64,000 bases of DNA from Macrolepiota albuminosa (lineage: Eukaryota; Basidiomycota; Agaricomycetes; Agaricales; Agaricaceae), in the NCBI GenBank assembly GCA_027475525.1, contig JAMWFC010000113.1, positions 2,902,001 through 2,966,000 on the forward strand, read 5' to 3'. The notes under the pieces were generated by a model, which saw only the letters and a list, made by a program, of their open reading frames with translations, had not been told where the DNA came from and ran no database searches. Shown here one piece after another: positions 11,226 through 21,861 of the stretch. Every line of letters begins with the position of its first letter. Position 1 is the stretch's first letter. The translations under genes and the position numbers were made by a program.

Positions 11226-11409
11226 TGGGTTAAAAAACTGCCCCAATGATTGAATATTTTGTTTGATTTATTAATCAGTAAGTTCTTGTCCAAATCACAT
11301 AATCTATACATTATCATGAAGCCAGCAATTTTTCTGCTTAGATAATTGTTGCTCACCATGTTAATCTTCCTAAAAAGGCCAAACATTGGGGCAGTTTTTT
11401 TTTGAGCCA
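11226..11409. repeat. Inverted repeat pair, small Tc1-type end or MITE
   Basis: A 23-bp left arm (11226-11248, ending ACTGCCCCAATG) and a 26-bp right arm (11384-11409, CATTGGGGCAGT followed by T-rich DNA) are inverted copies. They bound 184 bp directly downstream of the Tc1-like relic. This may be a small non-autonomous element, or the right end of the relic plus a second end. Confidence 0.6.
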
Positions 11410-11429
11410 GTATAGGTAGCATCAGGAGC

Positions 11430-11590
11430 GCTACTGACTAGTGCCTAGTCACATCTCATTGTCTTGAGCACACAGGGACTCTGCCAGAACTCTTTGCACT
11501 TTATGCATACCAGATGCTAGAGACAGTGTTTTACTATATAATGTCCAGCATTTTTAACTACAATTGGTGTCATCATCTTACTGCATTGGG
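11430..11590 (+). repeat. Decayed copy of the 9370-9520 repeat
   Basis: The order of words matches 9370-9520 (GAGCACACAGGGAC, then CTAGAGACAGTGTT, then TTGGTGTCATCATC, against AAGCACACCGGGAC, CTAGAGACAGCGTT and TTGGCGTCATCACC). Many differences are CG against TG or CA, so this is an older copy worn by CpG loss. Confidence 0.6.
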
Positions 11591-11819
11591 TGTGATGTTA
11601 CTAAATATAGACTCACTGAGATTTATTAGTTTTTTGAAGAGAAAGAAATACTGATAAATTAGCCTCTGCACCCACAAAAGTTGATGTCCTCAGCCTTTAT
11701 AGCAAAAACATCTAAATATAACTAACTCTAGTGTAGTAACTGCAAGTTAAAGAGGCATTCAAACTCTACAGTCATACTCAGCTTATAAGAAGATGTCTTA
11801 TTTCTTTTCTCTTTTCTTC

Positions 11820-11824
11820 CTTTC
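11820..11824. repeat. Target site duplication of the copia element, left (CTTTC)
   Basis: CTTTC directly precedes the 5' LTR and is repeated at 16697-16701 directly after the 3' LTR, a 5-bp duplication as made by retroviral-type integrases. Confidence 0.9.
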
Positions 11825-12125
11825 TGACAAAAGTGTACATCTACACATACCCATTTAGTTCCTCGACCGTCATCTTATCACGGACCCGCAGACGCTAACA
11901 GCTGCAAAGAATGGTATTTTTTTAATTCATGTTAGCCCACATGGAGTTCAACTTCCTTCGTTGAACTCCAGGTGAGCACAATAGTGATATTCTGTTCGTA
12001 CGATATACATTTAAACTTCCTTTGTTGAACTCCAGTTCCCCGTGTGAACTAAGTCAAGATTTCATCGTCGCTTGCCCGCGCTGACCGCAACCTTCCTCAC
12101 GCACATCCAAGACGTCCCTTTGTCA
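11825..12125 (+). repeat. 5' LTR of the copia element (301 bp)
   Basis: It starts TGACAAA and ends TTTGTCA, a 7-bp inverted end. It matches 16319-16696 apart from the 77-bp duplication there. The differences I see are nearly all CG against TG or CA, in both directions, which points to CpG transitions after insertion. Confidence 0.95.
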
Positions 12126-12137
12126 GGTTATGGGCCC
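12126..12137 (+). promoter_or_regulatory. Primer-binding site, half-tRNA type
   Basis: The 12 bases after the 5' LTR, GGTTATGGGCCC, are complementary to the anticodon arm of an initiator methionine tRNA (CAU anticodon), as in Drosophila copia, which is primed by an internal tRNA fragment. The gag-pol start codon (12130-12132) lies inside this site. Confidence 0.75.
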
Positions 12138-15100
12138 CGCAAGCGGCCTACTCAACGCTGCATCGTCCAGCTCTGGAGATGCATTCAAGTTCCAGAAACT
12201 CAACGGCGAAAACTACGCACTGTGGGCCGAGCATATGAAGGCCACCCTGCAGTCTCGCTACCTCTGGCTCATCGTCACTGGCAACGAAGAGCAGCCCTCA
12301 AAACCGTCGAGCACGAAACCTGAGGGTCCTGATGAAGCCATCTGGAAGGTTGAAAAGAAGGAACACCTTGAGTGGACGTTGCGGGATCAGGCAGCACAAG
12401 GCTTGATGAAATCTGCGGCTGAGAGCTCCCAGTGGTCTCACGTAGCCGACAAGCAAACTGCAAAAGCCATGTGGGATGGCTGGAAGGCACTGCATGTCAC
12501 AAATCAGCAAAAAATTAACGTGCATTACTATTTCGAGGAACTTTACACTCGAAAATACACTGATGGCACTAGCATGGCCGACCACATTGCCGCAATGCTT
12601 GATATCAAGAATAAGATCACAGCGGCTGGCGAGGAACTCCCCAACATTCATGTTGCCTGCGTGCTCGTGCTCTCATTGCCACGCACATCATCATGGGACC
12701 TCATCAAAATTCAGCTATTCGGATTGGAAAAACTCACCCCTGAGGACGTGTCAACTCGACTCCAAGCTGAATACAACCGTCAATTTCATGAGAAAGAGAG
12801 TGAGACAGCTCTGCTTGCCTCAAAGAAGTCCGATGGCAAAAAGAAAGGCCGGAAGCCAGCAGCTGATGACAAATGTCGCTATTGTCAGGGGCTTGGACAC
12901 TGGATTAACAAGTGCCCTAAGCGCATTGAGGATGAGAAGAAAAAGGGAGCTAGTGACAGTTCAAAAGCTGTGCACCTTGCCGTCACTGACCTCCGAGAAC
13001 TTTCCCGTGATCCTGGGCAAGTGTATATGGCCGGAAAATTCAATCACACTGGCAACGTGCTTCTTGATTCTGGTGCAACGTCGCACATGTTTTTTGATCC
13101 ATCATTCTTCATCATGTACACGTCAGTACCTGCTGATTCAGACAACAACTGGATTTCCATAGGAGATGCCCGCAACATACCTGTTGCAGGGCGTGGGACT
13201 GTAAAGTTTCGAACACAGTCGCCAAACGGTCCCAAAACAGTCACCTTGACTGATGTCCTCCATGTTCCCAAGATCGCTGCCAATCTTGTCAGCTTCGGAA
13301 CCCTGCAACGTCAGGGTGCAACCTACAAGAGTTACACAGAGGGATCGAAAACTGGATTGATCATATCAAAGGGTGGGGAAGAGTTATTCCGTGCATCACT
13401 ATTGGGTAGCACAGGTACCCTGTATCATATCACCTGTGCCGCAATTCAAACTGAGTCTGCTTACGTTGTGAGTGGGAGTCTCCGTCTGTGGCATCGTCGC
13501 CTCAGACACTTGAATCATGATGCAATCAGGGACATGCAACGGAAGAACATGGTAACTGGCCTCACCATCACATCCCCCACCACCTATGACCATGTCTGCG
13601 AGGGCTGCGCCCTTGGCAAGTCACATTGCACACCTCTCCCTTATGCGAGCACCACCACTTATGGCAAAATGGGCTTCGTCGTAGTCGATCTCACTGGTCC
13701 TATGTCTGTCGAGACATGGACAGGGATGCGATACGCCCTGGTCGTCGTAGAAGTAAGCTGTCGATTCACAGTTGGTCAGCTGCTGAGATTAAAAAGCAAA
13801 GCTGGTGCTGCGCTACGTGACATCATTGCGATGTTGGAGAGACAGTCGGGGTTAAAGCTAAAACGGATACGTTCAGATGTAGGGACAGAGTTTTTGAAGG
13901 AGCTACTCACCGACTTTTGCCGCCGCAATGGAGTCCTCCATGAAACAACGGTCCCTTACACACCAGAGCAAAATGGGATAGCTGAAAGAACCATCGCTGT
14001 GCTCTTCAAAATGGTGCATTGCATGCTGCACTCAGCCGGAATGGACCTGCGCTACTGGGGCGAGGCATTCATGTATGCAACCCATGTTCAAAGTTGCTCA
14101 CCTACGCTCGCTCTGAACGGTATCGTGCCTCAAGAGGCCTGGACAGGCCAAAAACCCAACGTGTCACATTTACGGATATTTGGGTCCATTGCGTATGCCA
14201 ATATCCCCAAGAAACTCCGTGGAGGAAAGCTGGAAGTTACGTCAATTAAGTGCCGCATGATTGGTTGGTGGACAGATGAAACAAAGGGTTACAGGCTCGA
14301 AGATGTCGAGACTGGTAAACTCATCACAGCAAGGGATGTACGCTTCGTGCAAGACAACAGCCCTGGAGACCTGGCCAAATTTGAGACACGAGGCAACCCA
14401 CCATCTGCAGAGGACCTAGTGGCATTGGTCCCAGAGGACATTGTCAACACTACTCCTGCTGCAGCACCCCCGCCCATGGTCTCGACGCCAGCATCTACCA
14501 AGATCACACCTCCAGAAGCACCCTCCACCACCACCGAGCCCACGCCAACCATTGCAGCACCCAGGACTTCTAGATGGGGCAACTTACCTCCAAGAGACCA
14601 CTCCACACGTATCCGTCATCAAGTCGAACGCTACGGCGTTGTGGCCACAAATGACGAAACCTCCGAAGAAGAGCACAATGGTCAGCATAGAGCCTATGTC
14701 GCCTTTGGAGAGAACGAACCAAAAACTTACCATGAAGCCATGTCCTCCACTTGCTCAAAGCAGTGGGAGGAGGCGATCACGACTGAGTACAAGACCTTGC
14801 AAAAGACTGGGACTTTTGAGTGGGTCCCCACACTACCTGAAGGTCGGAAAGCTGTTGGAAGTCGCATCGTATTTCGCATCAAGCGCGATGGCAATGGAAA
14901 CGTCTCAAAGTACAAAGCTCGGATCGTCGCGAAGGGCTTCTTGCAAGTCTATGGTCAAGACTTCACCGAAACCTTTTCCTCTGTCGCCAAGTTCACCACT
15001 CTGCGGACTCTGTTGTCTGTCGTTGCCTGCAAAGACTGGGAGCTTCACCAAATTGATGTTGTCGCAGCTTACCTCCGTGGAGACCTTGAAGAAGAAATAT

Positions 15101-16293
15101 ACATGACTGTACCCGACGGAGTGACCATCGAAGGAAAAACTGGTGGCTACCTGAGACTGAAGAAGCCCCTCTACGGGCTTAAGCAAGCAGGGCGGCAGTG
15201 GAAGACCAAGCTTGACGAGGTCATGTCGAAAGCTGGTTTTGAAAAAAGCCAGGCAGACGACTGCCTCTACATATTAAAAAAGGACGGTGAGATCATCATG
15301 CTAGTTTTAGTGTATGTCGACGACATGGCGCTTACCGCAAAGAGTATCACGATCCTGCAGAAGTTCAAGGCCGAACTGTCTGCCAAGTTCGAGATATCCG
15401 ACTTGGGAGAGCTCAAATATATTTTAGGAATCCAAGTCGAACGAAACAGATCTTCATGCGTCATCTCCCTGAACCAAACGGCATATATTCACCAAATCCT
15501 TGCCCGCTTTGGCATGTCTGAATGTACACCCGTATCCACACCCTCCGCCACCAAGCAAGTTCTATCCGTTTCACAGTCACCGAAAAACGAAGATGAACGT
15601 TCGGAATATACAAAATTCGCGAACAGCTTAAAGTACCTTGAAGTCGTTGGTGCGCTACTTTACGCCACCCAAACGCGGCCCGACATTCAGTATTCTGTCA
15701 GCATCGTCTCTCAGTTTGGCGGCAACCCTGGAAAGACTCACTTGGAAGCCGCGAAGCGCATACTGCGCTACCTAAAGGGCACTGCCCACCTAGCGTTAGT
15801 GTTCGGAAGGAGTGGGAGCAATGAAATCGACCTTGTAGGTTGGACCAATTTGAACTGGGCACAAGATATTGATTCGCGCCACTCAATTGGCGGATTCGTA
15901 TTCGACGTGGCTGGTGGATCTGTATTGTGGTCAGCAAAGAAACAACCCACGGTCGCGCTGTCAACAGTCGAAGCTGAATACATGGCTGCATCAAATGCAA
16001 CCAAAGAAGCTATCTGGCTCCGAGTTCTGCTCGAGGACCTCGGATACCCTCAGTTACACGCAACCGTCATCCACATGGACAATCAAGGATGCATTGCGTT
16101 GGCCAGGAATCCTGTCGCACACTCACGAGCAAAGCATATCGATATACGGCACCACTTCTTATGCGAGCGCATCGAGAGGAAAGAAATAAATCTCAATTAT
16201 TGTTCTACCAAAAACATGATTGCCGACATCTTCACAAAGGCTCTACCGCGTGAAGCATTCGAGAAGTTCCGTGACGCACTGGGAGTCAGCTAA
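12130..16293 (+). CDS. Intact copia gag-pol polyprotein (1387 aa)
   Basis: One uninterrupted frame encodes all parts in the Ty1/copia order. The Gag region (residues about 20-240) ends in a CCHC zinc knuckle, CRYCQGLGHWINKCP, near residue 248. The protease has DSGA near 312. The pre-integrase region has LWHRRLRHLNHDAI and CEGCALGKSH. The integrase core has VVDLTGP, RSDVGTEF and TPEQNGIAERT. The reverse transcriptase has YVDDMAL near 1062. RNase H has STVEAEYMA and HIDIRHHF, and the end reads IADIFTKALP. No frameshift or stop signal separates gag from pol, as in many copia elements. With matching LTRs, a target duplication and a primer site, this is a full element and may be able to move; it has fewer lesions than any other element here. 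Confidence 0.97.
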   Translation: MGPASGLLNAASSSSGDAFKFQKLNGENYALWAEHMKATLQSRYLWLIVTGNEEQPSKPSSTKPEGPDEAIWKVEKKEHLEWTLRDQAAQGLMKSAAESSQWSHVADKQTAKAMWDGWKALHVTNQQKINVHYYFEELYTRKYTDGTSMADHIAAMLDIKNKITAAGEELPNIHVACVLVLSLPRTSSWDLIKIQLFGLEKLTPEDVSTRLQAEYNRQFHEKESETALLASKKSDGKKKGRKPAADDKCRYCQGLGHWINKCPKRIEDEKKKGASDSSKAVHLAVTDLRELSRDPGQVYMAGKFNHTGNVLLDSGATSHMFFDPSFFIMYTSVPADSDNNWISIGDARNIPVAGRGTVKFRTQSPNGPKTVTLTDVLHVPKIAANLVSFGTLQRQGATYKSYTEGSKTGLIISKGGEELFRASLLGSTGTLYHITCAAIQTESAYVVSGSLRLWHRRLRHLNHDAIRDMQRKNMVTGLTITSPTTYDHVCEGCALGKSHCTPLPYASTTTYGKMGFVVVDLTGPMSVETWTGMRYALVVVEVSCRFTVGQLLRLKSKAGAALRDIIAMLERQSGLKLKRIRSDVGTEFLKELLTDFCRRNGVLHETTVPYTPEQNGIAERTIAVLFKMVHCMLHSAGMDLRYWGEAFMYATHVQSCSPTLALNGIVPQEAWTGQKPNVSHLRIFGSIAYANIPKKLRGGKLEVTSIKCRMIGWWTDETKGYRLEDVETGKLITARDVRFVQDNSPGDLAKFETRGNPPSAEDLVALVPEDIVNTTPAAAPPPMVSTPASTKITPPEAPSTTTEPTPTIAAPRTSRWGNLPPRDHSTRIRHQVERYGVVATNDETSEEEHNGQHRAYVAFGENEPKTYHEAMSSTCSKQWEEAITTEYKTLQKTGTFEWVPTLPEGRKAVGSRIVFRIKRDGNGNVSKYKARIVAKGFLQVYGQDFTETFSSVAKFTTLRTLLSVVACKDWELHQIDVVAAYLRGDLEEEIYMTVPDGVTIEGKTGGYLRLKKPLYGLKQAGRQWKTKLDEVMSKAGFEKSQADDCLYILKKDGEIIMLVLVYVDDMALTAKSITILQKFKAELSAKFEISDLGELKYILGIQVERNRSSCVISLNQTAYIHQILARFGMSECTPVSTPSATKQVLSVSQSPKNEDERSEYTKFANSLKYLEVVGALLYATQTRPDIQYSVSIVSQFGGNPGKTHLEAAKRILRYLKGTAHLALVFGRSGSNEIDLVGWTNLNWAQDIDSRHSIGGFVFDVAGGSVLWSAKKQPTVALSTVEAEYMAASNATKEAIWLRVLLEDLGYPQLHATVIHMDNQGCIALARNPVAHSRAKHIDIRHHFLCERIERKEINLNYCSTKNMIADIFTKALPREAFEKFRDALGVS

Positions 16294-16309
16294 GAGTGAA
16301 GATCTCGTC

Positions 16310-16318
16310 AAGTGGGAG
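16310..16318 (+). promoter_or_regulatory. Polypurine tract of the copia element
   Basis: AAGTGGGAG directly precedes the TG of the 3' LTR, where plus-strand DNA synthesis is primed. Confidence 0.75.
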
Positions 16319-16696
16319 TGACGAAAGTGTACATCTACACATACCCATTTAGTTCCTCGACCGTCATCTTATCACGGACCCACAGATGCTAACAGCTGCA
16401 AAGAATGGTATTTTTTTAATTCATGTTAGCCCACATGGAGTTCAACTTCCTTCGTTGAACTCCAGGTGAGCACAATAGTGATATTCTGTTCGTACGATAT
16501 ACATTTAAACTTCCTTCGTTGAACTCCAGTTCCCTGCGTGAACTAAGTCGAGATTTCATCGTCGCTTGCCCGCGCTGACCGCGACCTTCCTCGCGCACAT
16601 CCGAGACGTCCCGCGTGAACTAAGTCGAGATTTCATCGTCGCTTGCCCGCGCTGACCGCGACCTTCCTCGCGCACATCCGAGACGTCCCTTCGTCA
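16319..16696 (+). repeat. 3' LTR of the copia element (301 bp plus a 77-bp duplication)
   Basis: It runs from TGACGAA to TTCGTCA. Its length exceeds the 5' LTR by exactly 77 bp, the size of the duplication at 16536-16689. Confidence 0.95.
16536..16689. repeat. 77-bp perfect tandem duplication (junction 8), in the 3' LTR
   Basis: The copies 16536-16612 and 16613-16689 are identical; the 5' LTR has only one copy. Confidence 0.95.
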
Positions 16697-16701
16697 CTTT
16701 C

Positions 16702-19622
16702 TTCATTTATTTCTCATTTCTTTTTTCATTCTTTTATCTTACTGCTTCTATTTTTTCAACTTTATCTATTAATACTATTTTTAGCCTCTGAGGTGCTCTA
16801 ATTCTTTAGCTATCATTCAGACAAGTATGGCCTCTTCAACACTATATATAGATAGCTTATATAAGCTAGAGTTTCTCTTTCTGACTTTTAAAATCCAGAG
16901 TTTTCCTGCCTTGTTTATTTAGGCAATTTTTGAGTTTTTTAAAGTTTTATTGTCTCGTACAGTTGTTTTTAATGCTTCTGAAGCTCTGAAAGTGTCAATT
17001 CTAGTATAAAAAATCTTTAAACTTGTTCTCTTTAGATTTTTCTCTGGCTAGATGAGTAATTATTATAATATTGTCAGTATTAAGATTAACAATACTAGGA
17101 ACCAGCACCTCTTATGTAAGCAGATAACATTTTTAATGTTGCCCTCAATATTGTTGAGAACAATCAAGTTTAAATATTTCGAAGTCATAAAATATAGTAT
17201 AAGAATACTAGTTTACAAGTTCCACATACAGTTTTATTTCAATGTTAAGAACTCATGATGCTATTGATTGAAACCTTTTCAAAAAATAAATGTTCATAAA
17301 ATTGTCTATAATGTTCATATCTCTCAAAAGGAACATAAATAATTTTTTTGATGCAAAGTTTTTGCCAGGCATGTGATATTATGGAAATACCACACATGAC
17401 TATTCTAGTGACACAGTAACATGAAAAAAAAACATACATTTAGCACTTAGAAAAATAGGAAGAGCTTTCAAAGCTACTTTAGCATGGAGAAAAAATACTC
17501 AGCTTCTCAACTAAGCTCAGAAATCTCATGTAAACAACATCTTGGACTCTGAAAAAGGATATTATACTCACAGCACAAAGCCTCAGATTTTAAACTAAGG
17601 CAATTTACAAATATATTCAAATTATCTAATGTTTTTTCATCATTTCAATCCCTAAGATTTTTCTTACTAGAAAACTTTAAGACAACTTGAATATATCTAA
17701 TATAAATCTACAATGAAATTTTTAGGTGACCTGAAAAATTTTAAAACAATGCATGTGCATGATCATGTATATATGTAGTGCTCAACATGCTTCTCTAGAT
17801 TCATTCTAGCTTAAAACTACAAACTTAGTAGTAATAGCCCATAATCAACTTGCTTATATTCAAACTAACTGCTTGCTTTCTGGTCTATTTATTCTGTTTT
17901 CAGATGCTATTTCAGGCCACACATTTAGCTTTACATATTCCTTGTTATTATGCATGGGTGCTTAAAACAATCAGTTTCAGATGCTATTTCAGGCCACACA
18001 TTTAGCTTTACATATTCCTTGTTATTATGCATGGGTGCTTAAAACAATCAGAGACTTCATATATTAGTCATAGCAGCAAGTAACATGGCACAAAAGGAAA
18101 AATGCTCAAGAATACAATACAATGCTGAACATTATCCCTTGGCTGAGGGCAGTGTAATTGGAGCTACAAGGAACAGTCCACTGTTGCAACTATTGTGTGT
18201 TGTGTCTCTAGGAACACAAGGACAGAAAGTAGGATATGTAGTGGACTATGTGCTGGTCCTAGCACTCAGAATGTGCAACCTCAATCAAGAATCTTGCTTT
18301 CTGCATCTCTGTTCCATGGCAAAGCACTTCTAATATACTTTGGATCTCCCTCTGCCAGCTTCATGACTGAGTCATAGCCTCCAGAGGTTGCCCTTACAGA
18401 CCTGGAGGAAGGCAACTAAGATTCTAGTAGGTATCAAACAAGTGACTGAGTCCCACCCTTAGTGCATAAAAGCATTTTCTGCAGAGTGGCTTCAAACTTG
18501 ACCAGCTAATCAGACAATTATGTTGTATTCTCTCAATGTATTTCAGGATGTAGAAGTCATATAGGCTGTCTACACTTCTACTATGATAACCACTAAAAAG
18601 AGAATATATTCACTTAGATATTTAGTATTTTCACCTGTCTGATCAGGCAATGATGCAAAGCTATTATCTGCTAAATTATAGCTGAATACCTAAGCTAGAA
18701 TCTATGGCTAGAAATAACAATGTTGATCTTGAACATTTGATTCAAGTTAAAATAAGGCTTTGCTCATGAATCAAGTCTGATAGATCTGGTTGTCATAGCA
18801 GAAATGCTATGATAGCTTATTTACAAATCATGATAATAACATGGACAGAGATGAATTCTTTGCAAATGATTTGAATGGAAACAAGGTACTATAAGCAGGA
18901 GAGAAGCCTTGTTGCCATAATCCACTGAGGTTAAGCCCTTGTTCCAAAGATTTCTTCAATTACTTTCTTTTTTTGTCTTACCATGAGCTTACTTTCTTCA
19001 AGGTCAGTTCAATTGAACTTAGATTCTGGTGAGCACATGCCAACAGACTTGACCAGTCAGGAGACATGTTTCAGATTGCAAATTCTCCAACTTTGACAAA
19101 ACAATTGCGATATCTATGAATAACAACATCAGATGATCAAGGTCCTTGCTTCCATGCCGGTGTGTGTGTTTATATGTGTGTATCAGCCCTGTCACCAAGG
19201 GAAATAACGCCGAGTTTGGCGACCTCCCGAATGCCGGACAATTGAGTTTAAAACCCTTTAACAGTATGAAAGCATACCGTTTAAAGCGCGAAGATAGCAT
19301 TCTGTCGGTCAAGAGAGAAAAAACAGAAACACAACCGATCTGTAGCAGATATCCATTTTTATGCGCTACACGTGTCTCTTTGCTTGGCATGCGGCTTCTC
19401 CCTGATTCTCTGTGGAACACCAACAAAAATTATACTTTTATGGGGTTCGTTGCTACCCCGATGGGTGATCGGTCCTCAAGGCCTCACCATTTAACCGAGT
19501 CCTTCGAAGTCTTTGTCCTCACTCAGCACTCACCCTTGTTCCTTGCTCTCCACCTTGTGCTACAGCAGACGTATCTCTATTACATTCAAAGACCATCGTC
19601 TATCCTCTAATACAGAGCAGTG
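16702..19622. other. AT-rich stretch without recognisable genes
   Basis: Long AT-rich DNA with short scattered frames only and no protein motif I can place. It holds one 77-bp duplication. The base composition returns to the balanced coding type at about 19.2 kb, before the host gene island. This is probably old, mutated transposon DNA, but no end or motif shows which kind. Confidence 0.5.
17898..18051. repeat. 77-bp perfect tandem duplication (junction 9)
   Basis: The copies 17898-17974 and 17975-18051 are identical, in AT-rich non-coding DNA. Confidence 0.95.
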
Positions 19623-21861
19623 ATGGTCTCACACAATCCTCTTTTCCATGGGAAATGGACGGCCAAGCGCTTCCAGGCGACTGTGATCAACGATATCTGG
19701 CCTGAGGTCTTGTTCTTCACCCTAATCTCCACCAGTATGCGTCCATCCAGAATTCGAGTAACAAATTGATTACTGATACTTCGGCTGCAGTGGTTAGCGC
19801 TGTGTCAAAATTGACGCCGCATAAATTGGTTATTTCGAACACTCTTCTGACTGTATTGGGTACCGTACTTGGTCTCGTTATATCGTTTAGGACGTCATCA
19901 GCATACGAACGGTGTGTAGGCTATCTTATTGGGATTTCTATCATGACTTCATTCAACGTCAACAGGTATCAAGAGGGCAGAAAGCTATGGACAAACATTG
20001 CAGTCGCCTCGAAGAACCTTACCACACTGGTAAGGCTCATCATCATTTACTGGTCGAAGTCGATTTTACAGGTGCTGTGTCTTTAACAGTTTTGGATCCA
20101 AGTCCCGGCCAAACGAGATATCCCGGGTGTGTCTGAAGAACAGATAAAGTTGAGGGTAATCATGGAGAAGAAGACCATGATCAACTTGGTAAGCGCTTCC
20201 TGACCTGCTAACCTCGAGTTACTCATCTTCTCTTCTGAAAAGATACAAGCTTTCTCGGTTGCTGTAAAGGTATGCAATCACACGAGCTTTCGCGAAATTG
20301 TTTGTGGACTTCTTCCCCAATAGCACTTCCTCCGAGGCGAACCTGGAGTATACTACCAGGATCTCTACCCTCTAATTTGCTTCCTTCCACGTTACGCCAA
20401 TGGAGGTGCTCCTTCGCCGCATGACAAACTACCCTTGTGGAGTTCATCTGATGATTATGAAGAGGTCCACAAGAATAGGAACAGTAATCCCCGTTCCGCT
20501 ACTGACACCCCGAATCGTCACCACCCGCAGCGCACCGAATCTCTTCCTACTCATTCTCAGAATGGCTCTTTAATAGAGGACAACAAGTCAGAGACCTCGT
20601 GGTTTCGTTCCTTCAAGAGGAATAGTAACGGTCATAAGCGTTCGGTTCGCAATTCTTTTGATCCTGAGAAGGTCCTGCCGGAAGTCGACAGTCATCACCC
20701 TCTAAAGCCTTCACGCAACCCGCCTTCGACGTCACTTTATGACTATATCCCCCTTCTAAGATTCTTTGCGTGGTTCGGCAGGGTGTTGACGAATAAAAAG
20801 CTGACAGAGCAAGAAATGGAGGAGAGGTTGAAGAAAAAGAAGCTTGACCAGGTCGAGAGCAACGTCCCTTTGGAAATTTGCCTGGTTCTGTCAGGGTTAG
20901 TGTCCTTACTTCGTCGTCCGTCGTGAAGCTGATCGTTTTCATGCACAAAAGTTATGCTGCGTGTAAGTCAACACCCTATAGTTTTGATCGAGTCTTCACC
21001 TCATTGGTTGGTCGCAGCCCTCATGCAGGCAGGACTCTTGCAGCCAGCTATTTCTACTGGAATAACTAACAGTATCTCCTCATTGCAAGATACGCTATCC
21101 AACCTTGAACGCATTAGAAATACCCCTTTGCCATTTGCCTACCAGGCTCATTTGAGGATGTCTCTGTGGTACGTTCACCGACAACCCGATACCAAATCAT
21201 CGGACCATCTGATATCTTTGCCTTAGGTTGTACCTTTTGTTCCTTCCCGTACGCATCATGTTCTCTTGTGTCAAACTCCGCAACTTATGTACTTTACAGT
21301 TCCAAATTTTCAGTTTCTTCGGATGGTGGACGATTCCGGGCACAGCTTTCACGTCCTTCCTCCTTCTGGGTTTCCTTGAAATCGGACAGGAAATGTGCGT
21401 AAAACCTCCTCCAGTAAAGTCTACTCTGTCTGATATGAAATATGTATAGCGAAAATCCATTCAACTATGACTTGAATGATCTTGACTTAGACCACTTCTG
21501 TCTTGCACTCCAACGCGATCTGCACGAAATCACTGCTGTATGTTTCCTCTACGTTTCTACAAGCAGTCTATCTAATTGACACATCCTTTACAGTATACTA
21601 TTCCTGACATACCTTCTTTCGTCTTCAGTACATGGTGGGTGACATATTCCTATAATCAATACCTCGTCTTGACTGGTACGTTCACGCATTAGGAATCATC
21701 CCTTTGCACCGACAGACAGGCGCAACGCAGCTGAGATAATCACGCATGAGAGTTACACCGTTCCTCATGATAAGGATGCGCCCGAGCCTGGAATGGAGAG
21801 TATCCGGCGCACGCTTGTCAAGAACTGGCGGGAGGTCGACTCCACTACGCGTCGCACATGA
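19623..21861 (+). CDS. Bestrophin-like (UPF0187 type) membrane channel, 13 exons
   Basis: Thirteen exons join in frame to about 523 residues: 19623-19734, 19791-19911, 19966-20029, 20090-20188, 20243-20269, 20324-20895, 20952-20962, 21018-21168, 21227-21248, 21300-21394, 21450-21537, 21594-21634 and 21693-21861. The N-terminus has FHGKWTAKRFQATVINDIWP, then LVISFRTSSAYERYQEGRKL, the typical bestrophin-family segment near the first membrane helix. Later come LPFAYQAHLRMSLWLYLLFL, WWTIPGTAF and LLLGFLEIGQEIENPFNYD, the acidic gate-side motif of fungal bestrophin-like proteins, and then NHPFAP. Family members are anion channels of membranes; for this fungal branch the substrate is inferred. A charged, Ser-rich insert (about residues 165-290) splits the channel fold. 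Exon 7 is only 11 nt. Confidence 0.9.

Noticed and set aside
18085..18377. Small open frames in the AT-rich stretch as genes
   Set aside because: No motif, no clear splice sites and no homologous pattern elsewhere in the window.
16702..19600. Centromere-like or origin-like AT-rich DNA
   Set aside because: It is AT-rich but has no tandem array or other structure; worn repeat DNA is sufficient.
20061..20089. 18-nt intron GTGCTGTGTCTTTAACAG in the bestrophin-like gene
   Set aside because: Too short to be spliced; a 60-nt intron with donor at 20030 and the same acceptor gives a better protein.
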